A stretch of DNA of 64,000 nucleotides from Burkholderia sp. Ac-20365 (GTDB lineage: Bacteria > Pseudomonadota > Gammaproteobacteria > Burkholderiales > Burkholderiaceae), in contig NZ_JAAGPI010000039.1 of assembly GCF_017104715.1 (NCBI RefSeq), positions 1 through 64,000 on the forward strand. The letters run 5' to 3'. A model generated the notes under the pieces. It did not search any database and was not told where the DNA came from. It saw nothing but the letters and a program-made list of their open reading frames with translations. Shown here piece after piece: positions 1-8,450 of the stretch (position 1 is its first letter; each line of letters begins with the position of its first letter). The position numbers were made by a program, and so were the translations under genes.

Positions 1-124
1 GTCAAGCACGGGCGGTGTTAGCCCGCTTTCTTTGCTTACTTTCTTTGCGGCGGCAAAGAAAGTAAGTGCCGCCCCGCACAGGGGCAACGCCTGAAGCACC
101 AGTAACAAAACGCGGATGCCAGCG
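1..124 (-). repeat. Partial copy (copy D) of the dispersed palindromic element, cut by the window edge
   Basis: The first 124 bases match, in reverse complement, the left arm of the three complete elements at 5143, 20781 and 49784. They contain the perfect arm hairpin CTTACTTTCTTTGC / GCAAAGAAAGTAAG, the GC-rich GCCGCCCCGCACAGGGGC block and the terminal motif CGCGGATGCCAGCG at 111-124. This copy is therefore inverted relative to the others. It ends 22 bp from the stop codon of the polyphosphate kinase gene. Confidence 0.85.
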
Positions 125-146
125 AAACCCCCCAAAAACCAAAACA

Positions 147-1073
147 TCAAAAAACGTCAGGCACAATCATAGAATCCGGCACAGGATGCCGAATATAGTC
201 CTCATGAAAGACACGCTCGGGCAACACAATCGCCGGATGCTCGATCTCATGATATGGCACCTGACTCAGCAAATGCTGAATGCAGTTCAACCGCGCACGT
301 TTCTTGTCAACAGCCTGCACAACCCACCACGGCGCTTCAGGAATATGGGAGCGCTGCAGCATCACTTCCTTCGCTTGCGTATACAACTCCCAGCGCCGGC
401 GGCTTTCAAGATCCATCGGGCTCAGCTTCCACTGCTTCAGCGGATCGTTGATGCGAGCCTGAAAGCGAATCTCCTGCTCTTCATCGGTGATCGAGAACCA
501 GTACTTGAGAATCTGAACACCGCTGCGAACAAGCATCTTTTCAAACTCGGGCACCGAGCGGAAGAACTCGTCGTACTCGTCGTCGGTACAGAAACCCATC
601 ACGCGTTCGACGCCCGCGCGGTTGTACCAGCTGCGATCGAACAGCACCATTTCGCCGCCTGCGGGCAGATGGCTGACATAGCGCTGGAAGTACCATTGCG
701 TGCGTTCGCGGTTATTCGGCGCAGGCAGCGCCGCAACGCGGCATACGCGCGGATTCAGGCGTTGGGTGATGCGCTTGATCGCGCCACCCTTGCCGGCCGC
801 ATCACGGCCTTCGAAGATCACGACGAGGCGATGCCCCGTCTTGACGATCCAGTCCTGCAGCTTGACGAGTTCGCCTTGCAGACGGAACAGCTCGCGGAAA
901 TACTGCTTGCGCAGTTCGCGTGCTTCGGGCGAAAAGCCCTCCGAGCCGTCGAGAATGCGGTCGTCGACCTCCATTTCGAGTTCCTCGTCGTAAGCGTCGA
1001 CGAGGTCTTCTTCGAAGCGGCGCTGCCGTTCGGCGAGCGACGCGGCGTCAAGTTCCTGCTCGGATTCCTTCAT
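147..1073 (-). CDS. ppk2: Polyphosphate kinase 2 family protein
   Basis: A 308-residue PPK2 kinase, which moves phosphate between polyphosphate and nucleoside di- or monophosphates in the cytoplasm. The Walker A motif GRDAAGKG lies at about residues 89-96 and the lid/Walker B motif DRSWYNR at about 146-152, both hallmarks of the family. Length fits a single-domain PPK2 (about 270-310 aa) rather than a fused two-domain form. The start at 1073 is preferred over an in-frame ATG at 1124 because GGAG sits 8 bases upstream of it. Substrate direction (ADP or GDP) cannot be decided by eye. The gene ends beside a palindromic repeat copy and stands upstream of no obvious partner. Confidence 0.93.
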   Translation of the reverse strand: MKESEQELDAASLAERQRRFEEDLVDAYDEELEMEVDDRILDGSEGFSPEARELRKQYFRELFRLQGELVKLQDWIVKTGHRLVVIFEGRDAAGKGGAIKRITQRLNPRVCRVAALPAPNNRERTQWYFQRYVSHLPAGGEMVLFDRSWYNRAGVERVMGFCTDDEYDEFFRSVPEFEKMLVRSGVQILKYWFSITDEEQEIRFQARINDPLKQWKLSPMDLESRRRWELYTQAKEVMLQRSHIPEAPWWVVQAVDKKRARLNCIQHLLSQVPYHEIEHPAIVLPERVFHEDYIRHPVPDSMIVPDVF

Positions 1074-1191
1074 CACAGTGGCTCCTGTTTTTTCCGTTGC
1101 GCGGAAAGGGTATACGCTGCGCATGGGCTCTTGTGATTGTGGGTTTTGTCGGTGTCAGTCATATTACTCTTTCGCAATGCACGCAGGTTTT

Positions 1192-1578
1192 TCAAAGCCG
1201 CCTTGCGATGCTGATCTCGTGACCGTCCGGGTCGCAGATATGGAAATAGCGCTCGCCCCATGATGCATCGGCGGGCTCGGCCTCCGGTGTGTACCCTGCT
1301 GCCACTGCCTTGCGATACACGGCGTCCACGTCGGACACGTGAACGATTACGCGTCCCCACCACAACACGGGGCCTCGCATGTCGAGAATCAGGTTCAGAT
1401 ACGTGCCGCCAAATTCAAACGACGTGAATGCTTCGGACGGACCGCCATATGAAAGCGGAAAGCCGAGCGCGAGGTAAAACGCGACGGCGCGTTCCATGTC
1501 GTGCGTCGCAAGCGTAACGGCGCTCAACCGTTCGAATCGCGGCTCTTTTGCACTACCCTGTGATTGCGGATGATTCAT
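1192..1578 (-). CDS. VOC (glyoxalase/bleomycin resistance) superfamily protein
   Basis: A 128-residue single-domain vicinal-oxygen-chelate protein. The N-terminal segment (VTLATHDMERAVAFYLALGF) and the C-terminal WGERYFHICDPDGHEIS give the usual beta-alpha-beta-beta-beta pattern; the C-terminal E of HEIS is the expected metal ligand position. The start at 1578 has GGGGAG 6 bases upstream, better than the farther ATG at 1623. It lies between ggt and ppk2 on the same strand, but gaps of about 100 bp make a shared transcript uncertain. The substrate is not predictable; the family includes glyoxalases, dioxygenases and antibiotic-binding proteins. Confidence 0.82.
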   Translation of the reverse strand: MNHPQSQGSAKEPRFERLSAVTLATHDMERAVAFYLALGFPLSYGGPSEAFTSFEFGGTYLNLILDMRGPVLWWGRVIVHVSDVDAVYRKAVAAGYTPEAEPADASWGERYFHICDPDGHEISIARRL

Positions 1579-1679
1579 CGCTTGCTCCCCACCTCTGAAA
1601 GTGAAAACAGCGGACACCGCCAACCGGCGATGCCCGCTGCAAAACGAACCAACCAGAGTTCGCGCGGATCGCCGCGCGA

Positions 1680-3410
1680 TTACGGTATCACACGCGACAC
1701 GCCCCGGCCGCGCGGATCGGATACGGCCTGAGGCGTTTCACCGTTGATCTTGATCGCCTGAATGTCGCCGTTGAAGTCTTGCGCCTTCAGGTTATAGCCC
1801 TTCGCTTCAACCTGTTTTGCAAGCTCGCCGGTGATGGGTGCATACGGCTCCCAGAAGATCGTATTCGGCGGCAACAGCTGATGGTGGAAACGCATCGCGC
1901 CGACGGCATCCTTCAACGGCATGTTGAAGTCGTACACGTTGTTCACCACCTGGAAGATCGACGTGAAAATCCGCGATCCGCCTGGCGTGCCGATCACCAG
2001 CGACACCCTGCCGTCCCTGGTCAGAATGGTCGGTGTCATCGACGACAGCGGACGCTTCTTCGGTTCGATCGAGTTTGCATCGCTGCCCACTACGCCGAAC
2101 ATGTTCGGCACACCGGGCTTCGAAGCGAAGTCATCCATCTCGTCGTTCAGCACGATACCCGTGCCTTCCGCGATGACGCCGGAACCGAAATAGCCGTTGA
2201 TCGTGTACGTGTTCGAAACAGCGTTACCCCATTTGTCGACCACAGAGAAGTGTGTGGTTTCTGCTTTCTCCGGCATCGACGTACCGAGGCCCGGCTGCAC
2301 GCTCTTCGTGTCCGACGGTGTGTTCGGATTCACTTCGGCTGCACGTTTCGCGATGTAGGCATCGTCCGTCAGTTGCGCGACGGGTACTTTATAGAAGTCC
2401 GGATCGCCGAGGTATTGCGCGCGGTCTGCGAATACGCGCTTCTCGATTTCCGAAATGAGGTGAATGTACTGCGGCGAATTCAGATCGACATTGGTAAAGT
2501 CGGTCTTCAGGTCCGCCTTCATCTTCAGCAATTGCACGAGGCCAATGCCGCCCGAGCTCGGGGGCGGCGCCGTAATCACGTGATAGCCGTTCCAGTCCGC
2601 CTGAATGGGCTGACGCCACACAGCCTTGTATTCCTGCAGATCGCGCTTCGTGATAAGGCCGTGCCCCTTCATCGATGCAGCAATCAGATCAGCCGTCTTG
2701 CCGTTGTAGAACTCGCGTGCGCCCTGATTCGCAATGCGCGTGAGTACCGCCGCAAGATCCGGCTGTTTGAAGTTGACGCCCGCTTTCAGATTGCCGAAAT
2801 AGGTGTCGAAATTCGTTTTACCATTGAAGTCCTTTTCGGCATCTTCGCGGCGTTTGGCAAGCTGCTCGTCGACTTCGAAGCCGTCACGCGCGTACTTGAT
2901 AGCCGGCGCGAGAACCTGTTTCCATTTCAGCTTGCCGAAGCGGTGCTGCGCCTCCCACATGCCGGCAACCGTGCCGGGCACGCCTGCGGCGTAATAGCCG
3001 AACAGGCTTTTACCCTTGATCACGTTGCCCTGATCGTCGAGAAACATATTGCGTGTCGCAGCCAGTGGCGCGCGTTCGCGATAGTCGATGAAATAGGGCT
3101 TGCCATTCACATAAAGCGTCATGAAACCGCCACCGCCAATATTGCCCGCTTCGGGATACGTGACGGCCAGCGTGAACGCGATAGCGACTGCGGCATCGAC
3201 GGCATTGCCGCCTTCCTTGAAGATCTGCTCCGCAGCATCGGCGCTGTATTTGTCCGCGACGGCCACGGCCGATGCCGTCAATACGGGTTGCTGCGGAGGG
3301 GGTGCTTTCGCGTAGGCGGGTGCGGACTCGAGAAAGCCCGCGGACGTGGCCAGAAGACCTGCGATGGCCAATGTCGTTGCTGAGAATTTCGCTTTATCGA
3401 TTGCTTTCAA
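1680..3410 (-). CDS. ggt: Gamma-glutamyltransferase / glutathione hydrolase
   Basis: A 576-residue Ntn-hydrolase that cleaves gamma-glutamyl bonds of glutathione and transfers the glutamyl group. Family proteins autocleave before a Thr; here the segment KAETTHFSVVDKWGNAVSNT contains that Thr at the start of the small subunit, and PGGSRIFTSIFQVV follows near the C-terminus as in Ggt. A signal peptide (hydrophobic ATTLAIAGLLATSAGF then APAYAKA) points to the periplasm. The reading frame opens at 3449, but GGAG sits 7 bases before a TTG at 3410, so TTG-initiated MKAIDKAKF is the better start. A 16-bp perfect inverted repeat lies about 80 bp upstream. Confidence 0.94.
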   Translation of the reverse strand: MKAIDKAKFSATTLAIAGLLATSAGFLESAPAYAKAPPPQQPVLTASAVAVADKYSADAAEQIFKEGGNAVDAAVAIAFTLAVTYPEAGNIGGGGFMTLYVNGKPYFIDYRERAPLAATRNMFLDDQGNVIKGKSLFGYYAAGVPGTVAGMWEAQHRFGKLKWKQVLAPAIKYARDGFEVDEQLAKRREDAEKDFNGKTNFDTYFGNLKAGVNFKQPDLAAVLTRIANQGAREFYNGKTADLIAASMKGHGLITKRDLQEYKAVWRQPIQADWNGYHVITAPPPSSGGIGLVQLLKMKADLKTDFTNVDLNSPQYIHLISEIEKRVFADRAQYLGDPDFYKVPVAQLTDDAYIAKRAAEVNPNTPSDTKSVQPGLGTSMPEKAETTHFSVVDKWGNAVSNTYTINGYFGSGVIAEGTGIVLNDEMDDFASKPGVPNMFGVVGSDANSIEPKKRPLSSMTPTILTRDGRVSLVIGTPGGSRIFTSIFQVVNNVYDFNMPLKDAVGAMRFHHQLLPPNTIFWEPYAPITGELAKQVEAKGYNLKAQDFNGDIQAIKINGETPQAVSDPRGRGVSRVIP

Positions 3411-3490
3411 TGCATGTCTCCAAAGACGTTTATTCGACGACGAAATCAAAAGACTGTCTTGGGCTTATAACATGCAATGCACGCATTTGC

Positions 3491-3527
3491 GAATGCGGCC
3501 TTATGCCCATAGCATAAGGCCGCATTC
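3491..3527. promoter_or_regulatory. 16-bp perfect inverted repeat upstream of ggt
   Basis: GAATGCGGCCTTATGC (3491-3506) is followed after 5 bases by its exact reverse complement (3512-3527). It lies between the stop of the exporter gene and the start of ggt, about 80-120 bp upstream of the latter. No T-run follows on either strand, so it is not a classical terminator. An operator or mRNA-processing hairpin is possible. Confidence 0.6.
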
Positions 3528-3680
3528 ATTCGAATCATTTGGTGCAATGCAAACGCAATGCGATCGAATTCGGGAATGACGTGTGCTTAACTTTTACTTT
3601 CAAGCCAGGATCGATGAGCAAAAGCAGTCACCGCAATTCTGCGTGCAGTTCGACCATCCGATGTGATCGCGCGACATACG

Positions 3681-5084
3681 TCACGCCTGCCCTCTTCCAC
3701 CACGCGCAAGCTCTTCGCCACTGTTGTGCGGCAGCTTCGCAGTCACGGGAATCGACGCGATCGAGAACAGACCGACTGCGAGGAACGCAGGCCAGAAGTC
3801 GGTCCAGACGATCGTCGAATGTCCTTGCAGCTTGTGTGAAAGCTGCAGCACGATACCCGCGATCGTCACGCCAAGACCGAGCGACATCTGTTGAACCACG
3901 CTCGCGACGCTCGTCGCGCGCCCGACGTCGGCACTAGGAATATCCGCATACGCAAGCGAATTGAGCGAAGTGAACTGCAACGACGGAAACACACCGCCGA
4001 ACAGCACGACGAACCAGATCAGCGCTCGCGGCGTTTCGGGACCGAAGAGTCCATAACTCGCAATCGCGCATCCGGCAAGCATCGCGTTGAACATCAGCAC
4101 GCGTCGAAAGCCGAAACGCGCGAGTACCGACGACGCAATCGTCTTCATGAAAATCGAGCCGAATGCCGACGCGCAGGTGATCGTGCCCGCAGCGAACGGT
4201 GTCATGCCGAGTCCTTCCTGCAGCGCGAGCGGCAACAGAAAAGGCACCGCGCCAAGGCCAATGCGAAACAGCGAACCGCCTGCCACGCTGGCGTGAAAGC
4301 TGGGAATGCGCAGCAGCTTCAGATCGAGCACCGGCCGTTCGACACGGCTTGCGTAGCGCCAGTAGATCAGCAATAGCACGGCACCGAGCACACACATCGT
4401 CGTCGATATGCGGTTCGACACGAGTTCCCCGCCAACCAGCGACAAGCCGAGCATGAACAGCGATGCGCCGCTTGCCGACAACGCGAAGCCTGTCCAGTCG
4501 AGTGGCCCTGGATGCGCCTCGCGCGAGTTCGCGATGTGCCGGTTGGTGAGCCAGATGCCGAACAGACCGATTGGAATGTTGACGATGAAGATCAGACGCC
4601 AGTGCAGATACGTCGTAATGAAGCCGCCGAGTGGCGGCCCGACCACGGGGCCGAGCAGCGCGGGCACGGTCAGATAGTTGACGGCGCGAATGAAGTCCGA
4701 CTTCGGCACCGACCGGAAAATAATGATGCGTCCGACGGGCACCATCATTGCGCCGCCGATGCCCTGCACGAAACGCGCGGCGACGAAGAAGGGCAGATTC
4801 GTCGATACCGCGGCCATTAGCGAGCCCGCCATGAAGATGCCGATGGCCGTGCGGAATACGGAGCGTGGGCCGTAGCGGTCGGCTACCCAGCCGCAGACGG
4901 GGATGAAGACGCCCAGACCGATCACGTAGGCAGTGATGGCGAGCTTCAGCGTGATGGGATCGTGGCCAAGATCCCTGGCCAGAACGGGTAGAGACGTGAC
5001 GAGGACCGTCGCATCGACGTTTTCCATGAACATCGCGCATGCGACGATTAGGGGCACTATGAAAGTGCCTATTGCCAAGGGCAT
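3681..5084 (-). CDS. MFS transporter, DHA2 (EmrB/QacA-like) drug exporter family
   Basis: A 467-residue inner-membrane transporter with about 14 hydrophobic segments. The first helix carries MENVDATVLVTSLPVLARDLG, the loop 2-3 motif A is GWVADRYGPRSVF, and motif C (GPVVGPPLGG) in helix 5 marks drug/proton antiporters. The WRLIFIVNIPIG segment is typical of DHA2 members. It lies upstream of ggt on the same strand, separated by 270 bp and a strong inverted repeat, so co-transcription is doubtful. The start lies only about 59 bp from a palindromic repeat element, which leaves little room for a promoter outside the repeat. Substrate unknown. Confidence 0.9.
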   Translation of the reverse strand: MPLAIGTFIVPLIVACAMFMENVDATVLVTSLPVLARDLGHDPITLKLAITAYVIGLGVFIPVCGWVADRYGPRSVFRTAIGIFMAGSLMAAVSTNLPFFVAARFVQGIGGAMMVPVGRIIIFRSVPKSDFIRAVNYLTVPALLGPVVGPPLGGFITTYLHWRLIFIVNIPIGLFGIWLTNRHIANSREAHPGPLDWTGFALSASGASLFMLGLSLVGGELVSNRISTTMCVLGAVLLLIYWRYASRVERPVLDLKLLRIPSFHASVAGGSLFRIGLGAVPFLLPLALQEGLGMTPFAAGTITCASAFGSIFMKTIASSVLARFGFRRVLMFNAMLAGCAIASYGLFGPETPRALIWFVVLFGGVFPSLQFTSLNSLAYADIPSADVGRATSVASVVQQMSLGLGVTIAGIVLQLSHKLQGHSTIVWTDFWPAFLAVGLFSIASIPVTAKLPHNSGEELARGGRGQA

Positions 5085-5142
5085 ATCAGGTTTTTGGGCT
5101 CTGGTTTGTCTTGTGATGCTGGGGTTGGTCTGCTTTTGTTTT

Positions 5143-5796
5143 CGCTGGCATCCGCGTGGCGCCTACACAGCGCATGCGTTGCCCCTGTGCGGGGCGGCAC
5201 TTACTTTCTTTGCCGCCGCAAAGAAAGTAAGCAAAGAAAGCGGGCTAACACCGCCCGTTCTTGACCACCGCCTGAGGGCCCCCAACAGTTCTTCCGCTTT
5301 ACACGGCGTTCTGCCATTCAATGCTCGCTGCCGACGCTTCGACCAAGCGCCTCACCCACTTCAATCACTCGTAGCGCGGCAAACGGCAGCGATTGGTTGC
5401 GGTCGCCCAAGTGGCAAACTGTGTGTAGGTCGTAGTGCTTCACGCATCATCGCTCTTACGACACCGACCCTGCTATTCAGTCCGGAGTGAAGCACATACG
5501 TCGCGACAGCCTACACATAGTTTGCCACGATAGAACTTGGGCAATTTGATTGCGCGTGTGACGACGCGTGATTGTGAAGCGGATGAGGCACTGATTCGAA
5601 GCGTTGGCAGCGGGCATCGAGAAGAGCGTTGCCGCGGACAGGACGGGGCCGTTGCGGGCCCGTGGGCAAACGTCAAGAACTGGCGGTGTTCAGCGGCTTT
5701 CTTTTGCCTACTTTTCTTTGCCGCGGCAAAGAAAAGTAGGTGCCGCCCCGCACAGGGGCAACGCTAATAAACCACTAACATCACGCGGATGCCAGC
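5143..5796. repeat. Dispersed ~655-bp double-armed palindromic element, copy A
   Basis: The element begins with CGCTGGCATCCGCG and ends with CGCGGATGCCAGC. Its two halves are diverged reverse complements along almost their whole length (about 325 bp each). Outer arms hold the perfect hairpins CTTACTTTCTTTGC/GCAAAGAAAGTAAG (left) and CCTACTTTTCTTTGC/GCAAAGAAAAGTAGG (right). A central pair (5411-5443 and 5487-5528) flanks the axis near 5470. No open reading frame looks coding. It sits between the exporter start and the 3' end of the lipid operon. T-rich DNA precedes it and A-rich DNA follows it. Confidence 0.88.
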
Positions 5797-5805
5797 AAAA
5801 AAAAC

Positions 5806-6570
5806 TTACCGCGCAGCCCCAACCATCGGCTGCAACAACGGCAAAATCTCAGCCGCCGCGCGCTTCACATCATTCGGAAAATCGATCTCAATCCACGGCG
5901 CGCCCGTGACATCGGCGGTATCGAACGAAAAGCTCCGCTCGAGCAGCAGATCCCGCACAGCCTCTTCATGAGGCATATTCGCGCGCCCGCTATCGACATA
6001 ACCCGCAACGATCCCCGCAAAGCGCTTTGCCGTCTCTTCACGCAAACGGAAGAATCCAACCGACTCACCAATCGTGTCGTACTCCAGCCCAACAGCCAGT
6101 TGCTTGCGCAATTCAACCGGCACACCATCCTTGAGACACAGCTTCACAGGCTCGTCGCCCGCTTCGAAATCGCGGTCGATCAACAGACGATTGGCATGCT
6201 CGCCCGCGACCAGCGCGCTCAAAATGCGCTCGTCATACAGCACATCCGCATCCATCAGCAGCACATCGCCACCGCGCGTCAGCGCATCAGCAACGGTATG
6301 CACCGTCAACACACTGCCCAGATCGAAACGCGGATTCAGCCTGATTTCAACCTTGTGCGGCCACTCGATTCGCTGCAATTCGGCTTCGACCAGTTCCGGC
6401 TGAAAGCCGAGCGCCAGCACGACCTCCGTGACACCCGCAGCGTCGAGCATCTGCAGATGACGCTCGAGCAAGGTCACGCCGTCGAAACTCAGCAGGCATT
6501 TGGGAAACTGTTCTCCAACAGGTTGCTGGAGACGCAGGCCAAGACCTGCAGCAAGAATGATGGCGCGCAT
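5806..6570 (-). CDS. Sugar/polyol-phosphate nucleotidyltransferase (NTP_transferase fold)
   Basis: A 254-residue cytoplasmic nucleotidyltransferase. The N-terminal AIILAAGLGLRL (residues 3-14) is the nucleotide-binding LAAGxGxR signature, followed by FPKCLLSFDG with the conserved Pro-Lys, and a metal-binding MDADVLYD segment near residue 105. It resembles phosphocholine- and inositol-phosphate cytidylyltransferases (LicC, IPCT) more than the longer sugar types. It is the last gene of a four-gene operon, 21 bp after the flippase gene, with AGAAAGGA before the ATG. The pairing with a CDP-alcohol phosphotransferase suggests it makes the CDP-activated donor; that is inference, as is CTP preference. 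Confidence 0.85.
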   Translation of the reverse strand: MRAIILAAGLGLRLQQPVGEQFPKCLLSFDGVTLLERHLQMLDAAGVTEVVLALGFQPELVEAELQRIEWPHKVEIRLNPRFDLGSVLTVHTVADALTRGGDVLLMDADVLYDERILSALVAGEHANRLLIDRDFEAGDEPVKLCLKDGVPVELRKQLAVGLEYDTIGESVGFFRLREETAKRFAGIVAGYVDSGRANMPHEEAVRDLLLERSFSFDTADVTGAPWIEIDFPNDVKRAAAEILPLLQPMVGAAR

Positions 6571-6591
6571 TCGCGGTCCTTTCTAAAAAAA

Positions 6592-7596
6592 TCAATCGAC
6601 AGCGGGCAGGCGTGTTGCCTGACGACGCTGCCAGCTACGTTCGCTGAAATGCAGATAAAGCAGACCCGGCAGACCGAGCAGCAACTCGCGCGCACGCTTC
6701 ACCAGCGACAACGCCAGCGCCGCTTCAGGCGGCAAACCGACCAGCGGCGCAAGCAGCAGATACCCGCCCTCCTGTACGCCGAGCGAGCCGGGAATCGCGA
6801 AAGCCGCACCGCGGATCGCCTGGCCGATGCTTTCGAGCAGCAGCGCATCGACCCAGCTGACGGGATGACCAAGGAAGTGCAACGCGAGCCACACTTCCAC
6901 CGTGCCGACGACCCAGCCCGCAAGACTCAGTGCAAAGCTCGCCGCCACCTTGCCGCGCTGGTCGTACAGTTCGCGCACGGCAACGTCGACGGCATCGGCG
7001 CGCGTCGTCAATGCCGACCAGTCGCGCTTGCCGAATACTTTCGACACCACGCGCAGCGCCTTGCCGAACAGGCCGCGTCGCTGCGCCATATAAAAGCCGA
7101 CGATCATCGCCGCGAGCACGCCCGTGGCGATCAGCGCCGCCGTCTGCAGGTCCTGCATCGCGCCATGCGCAGCAGACGCGCCGAACAGCAGCAAACCGAG
7201 CATCGCGAAGACAATCTGCGCGAGCGCCTGCAACGTCGTACTCACAGTGATCGCGGCAGCGGCGTCGCGCATGCGCAAGCCGCGTTGCGACAACTGGCGA
7301 ACCATCATCACGGGGCCGCCGATCTGACCAGCCGGTAACAGGCTGTTCACCGATTCGCCGATCCAGCGCGCGAAAATCGCATCACGCTCGGTGACTTCCT
7401 TCTGCTTGCGGTCGAACATCACGGAGATCGCGGCCGCGTCGAGCACGAGCGGCAGCAGATGGAACGCCGCGACGATCGCAAGTCCCCAGCCCGCCGCCAT
7501 CAGCGTCGACACGACCGAACCGAAGCCCTGCCATGCGAGCAGCGCGACGAACAGCCCGCCGCCGATCGTCAGCAGGATCATGGCAGCACGCGTCAC
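6592..7596 (-). CDS. LPG-synthase-TM / UPF0104 family membrane protein (flippase-like)
   Basis: A 334-residue integral membrane protein with about 8 hydrophobic segments. It has the family features: an N-terminal MILLTIGGGLFVALLAWQGF helix, an FARWIGESVNSLLPAGQIGG loop and a late IPGSLGVQEGGYLLL segment (the conserved PG-G-QE motif). Family members include the MprF flippase domain and hopanoid or glycolipid export proteins. The frame is open far upstream, but that part lies inside the previous gene; a GTG at 7596 overlaps the upstream stop as GTGA, indicating translational coupling, and an ATG at 7581 is an alternative. In context it probably moves the operon's lipid or phosphodiester product across the inner membrane. 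Confidence 0.85.
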   Translation of the reverse strand: MTRAAMILLTIGGGLFVALLAWQGFGSVVSTLMAAGWGLAIVAAFHLLPLVLDAAAISVMFDRKQKEVTERDAIFARWIGESVNSLLPAGQIGGPVMMVRQLSQRGLRMRDAAAAITVSTTLQALAQIVFAMLGLLLFGASAAHGAMQDLQTAALIATGVLAAMIVGFYMAQRRGLFGKALRVVSKVFGKRDWSALTTRADAVDVAVRELYDQRGKVAASFALSLAGWVVGTVEVWLALHFLGHPVSWVDALLLESIGQAIRGAAFAIPGSLGVQEGGYLLLAPLVGLPPEAALALSLVKRARELLLGLPGLLYLHFSERSWQRRQATRLPAVD

Positions 7597-8450
7597 ACGC
7601 CTTCTCCCTTGGCATTGCGGCGCGCGAACTGGCTGAACACCTGACGGAAACCGAAGTACGCAATCGCGTCCTTGAAGTTCGAAATCACGCGGCGCCACGG
7701 GCGCATGTTCGGATCGGTCACGTATTCGAACGTCAGCGAGACGCGCATTTCGTTTTCGAGCGCCGGCGTGATGCGATGGCGCAGCTTGTCGCCGTCGAAG
7801 AACACCAGGCCGCCCGGCGGGATCTGTACCGAACCGGGCTCGTCGGTTTTCTCCGGATTCTTCGTATGCAGTTCGTAGTCGAGACGGCACGACGATTCGT
7901 CGATCACGCCGAGCAGCAGCGTGTAGCGGCGGCCGTCGTAGTAGGACGTGTCGTAATGCCAGCCGATGTGATCGCCCGGCTTCGTGTAGTAGTAGAGCGC
8001 GTACGCGTGAGGATCGTCGGCAGGCGAGAGCAGCAGCTTGTCACCCGTCAGATGCTCGAGAAAGCCGATCAGCTCTTTCGAGCGATACAGCTGCGCGATG
8101 AACGGCGCCAGCCGGTCGATCGTGTGACGGCTCACGCTACCGCCCTGCTTGTGACCCGGCAGATAGTTGCGGTTCACTTCGGGCAGCAGCCCGCGCGCCG
8201 CCGCGACCAGTTGCGCCGTCACTTCGGGCGCGAGGAAGTCTTCCATGTACAGGAAGGCGCTCTGGTCGTCGTAGTCCTTGCGCAGTTGCGCGTTGTCGAA
8301 GGTGCGCACGCGGCTGGCGACAGCGCGGTCCGGATCGGGCGCGCCGTTCGAAGCAGATGCCGCTCCAGAAACGGCAGAAGCCGGCGCGAGGCCGGCAGCG
8401 GTTTCCATCGAATTGGGTGTAATCACGTGTTCTTCTGCGGGTACGCTCAT
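7593..8450 (-). CDS. Fe(II)/2-oxoglutarate-dependent oxygenase
   Basis: A 285-residue dioxygenase of the prolyl-4-hydroxylase-like fold. The metal triad is visible: HYD at residues 165-167 (H and D) and H225 in LRHRIT, with R236 about 10 residues later to bind 2-oxoglutarate. The first ~45 residues are Ala/Pro-rich and low in complexity. The ATG at 8450 shares its A with the upstream TGA (TGATG), and its own stop overlaps the next start (GTGA), so it is coupled on both sides. Hydroxylation of a lipid headgroup or fatty chain is the natural guess, but free amino acids and small molecules are also substrates of this family. Confidence 0.88.
   Translation of the reverse strand: MSVPAEEHVITPNSMETAAGLAPASAVSGAASASNGAPDPDRAVASRVRTFDNAQLRKDYDDQSAFLYMEDFLAPEVTAQLVAAARGLLPEVNRNYLPGHKQGGSVSRHTIDRLAPFIAQLYRSKELIGFLEHLTGDKLLLSPADDPHAYALYYYTKPGDHIGWHYDTSYYDGRRYTLLLGVIDESSCRLDYELHTKNPEKTDEPGSVQIPPGGLVFFDGDKLRHRITPALENEMRVSLTFEYVTDPNMRPWRRVISNFKDAIAYFGFRQVFSQFARRNAKGEGV

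Noticed and set aside
3500..3680. tRNA-like T-loop word TTCGAATC near 3528
   Set aside because: It lies in an inverted-repeat region with no acceptor, D or anticodon stem arrangement.
5473..5767. Small open frames inside the palindromic elements
   Set aside because: Frames on both strands follow from the repeat composition; no start signals, and the arms conserve base pairing more than any reading frame.
5143..5796. Classical insertion sequence
   Set aside because: No transposase-like frame, and the element is palindromic throughout instead of having short terminal repeats around a gene.
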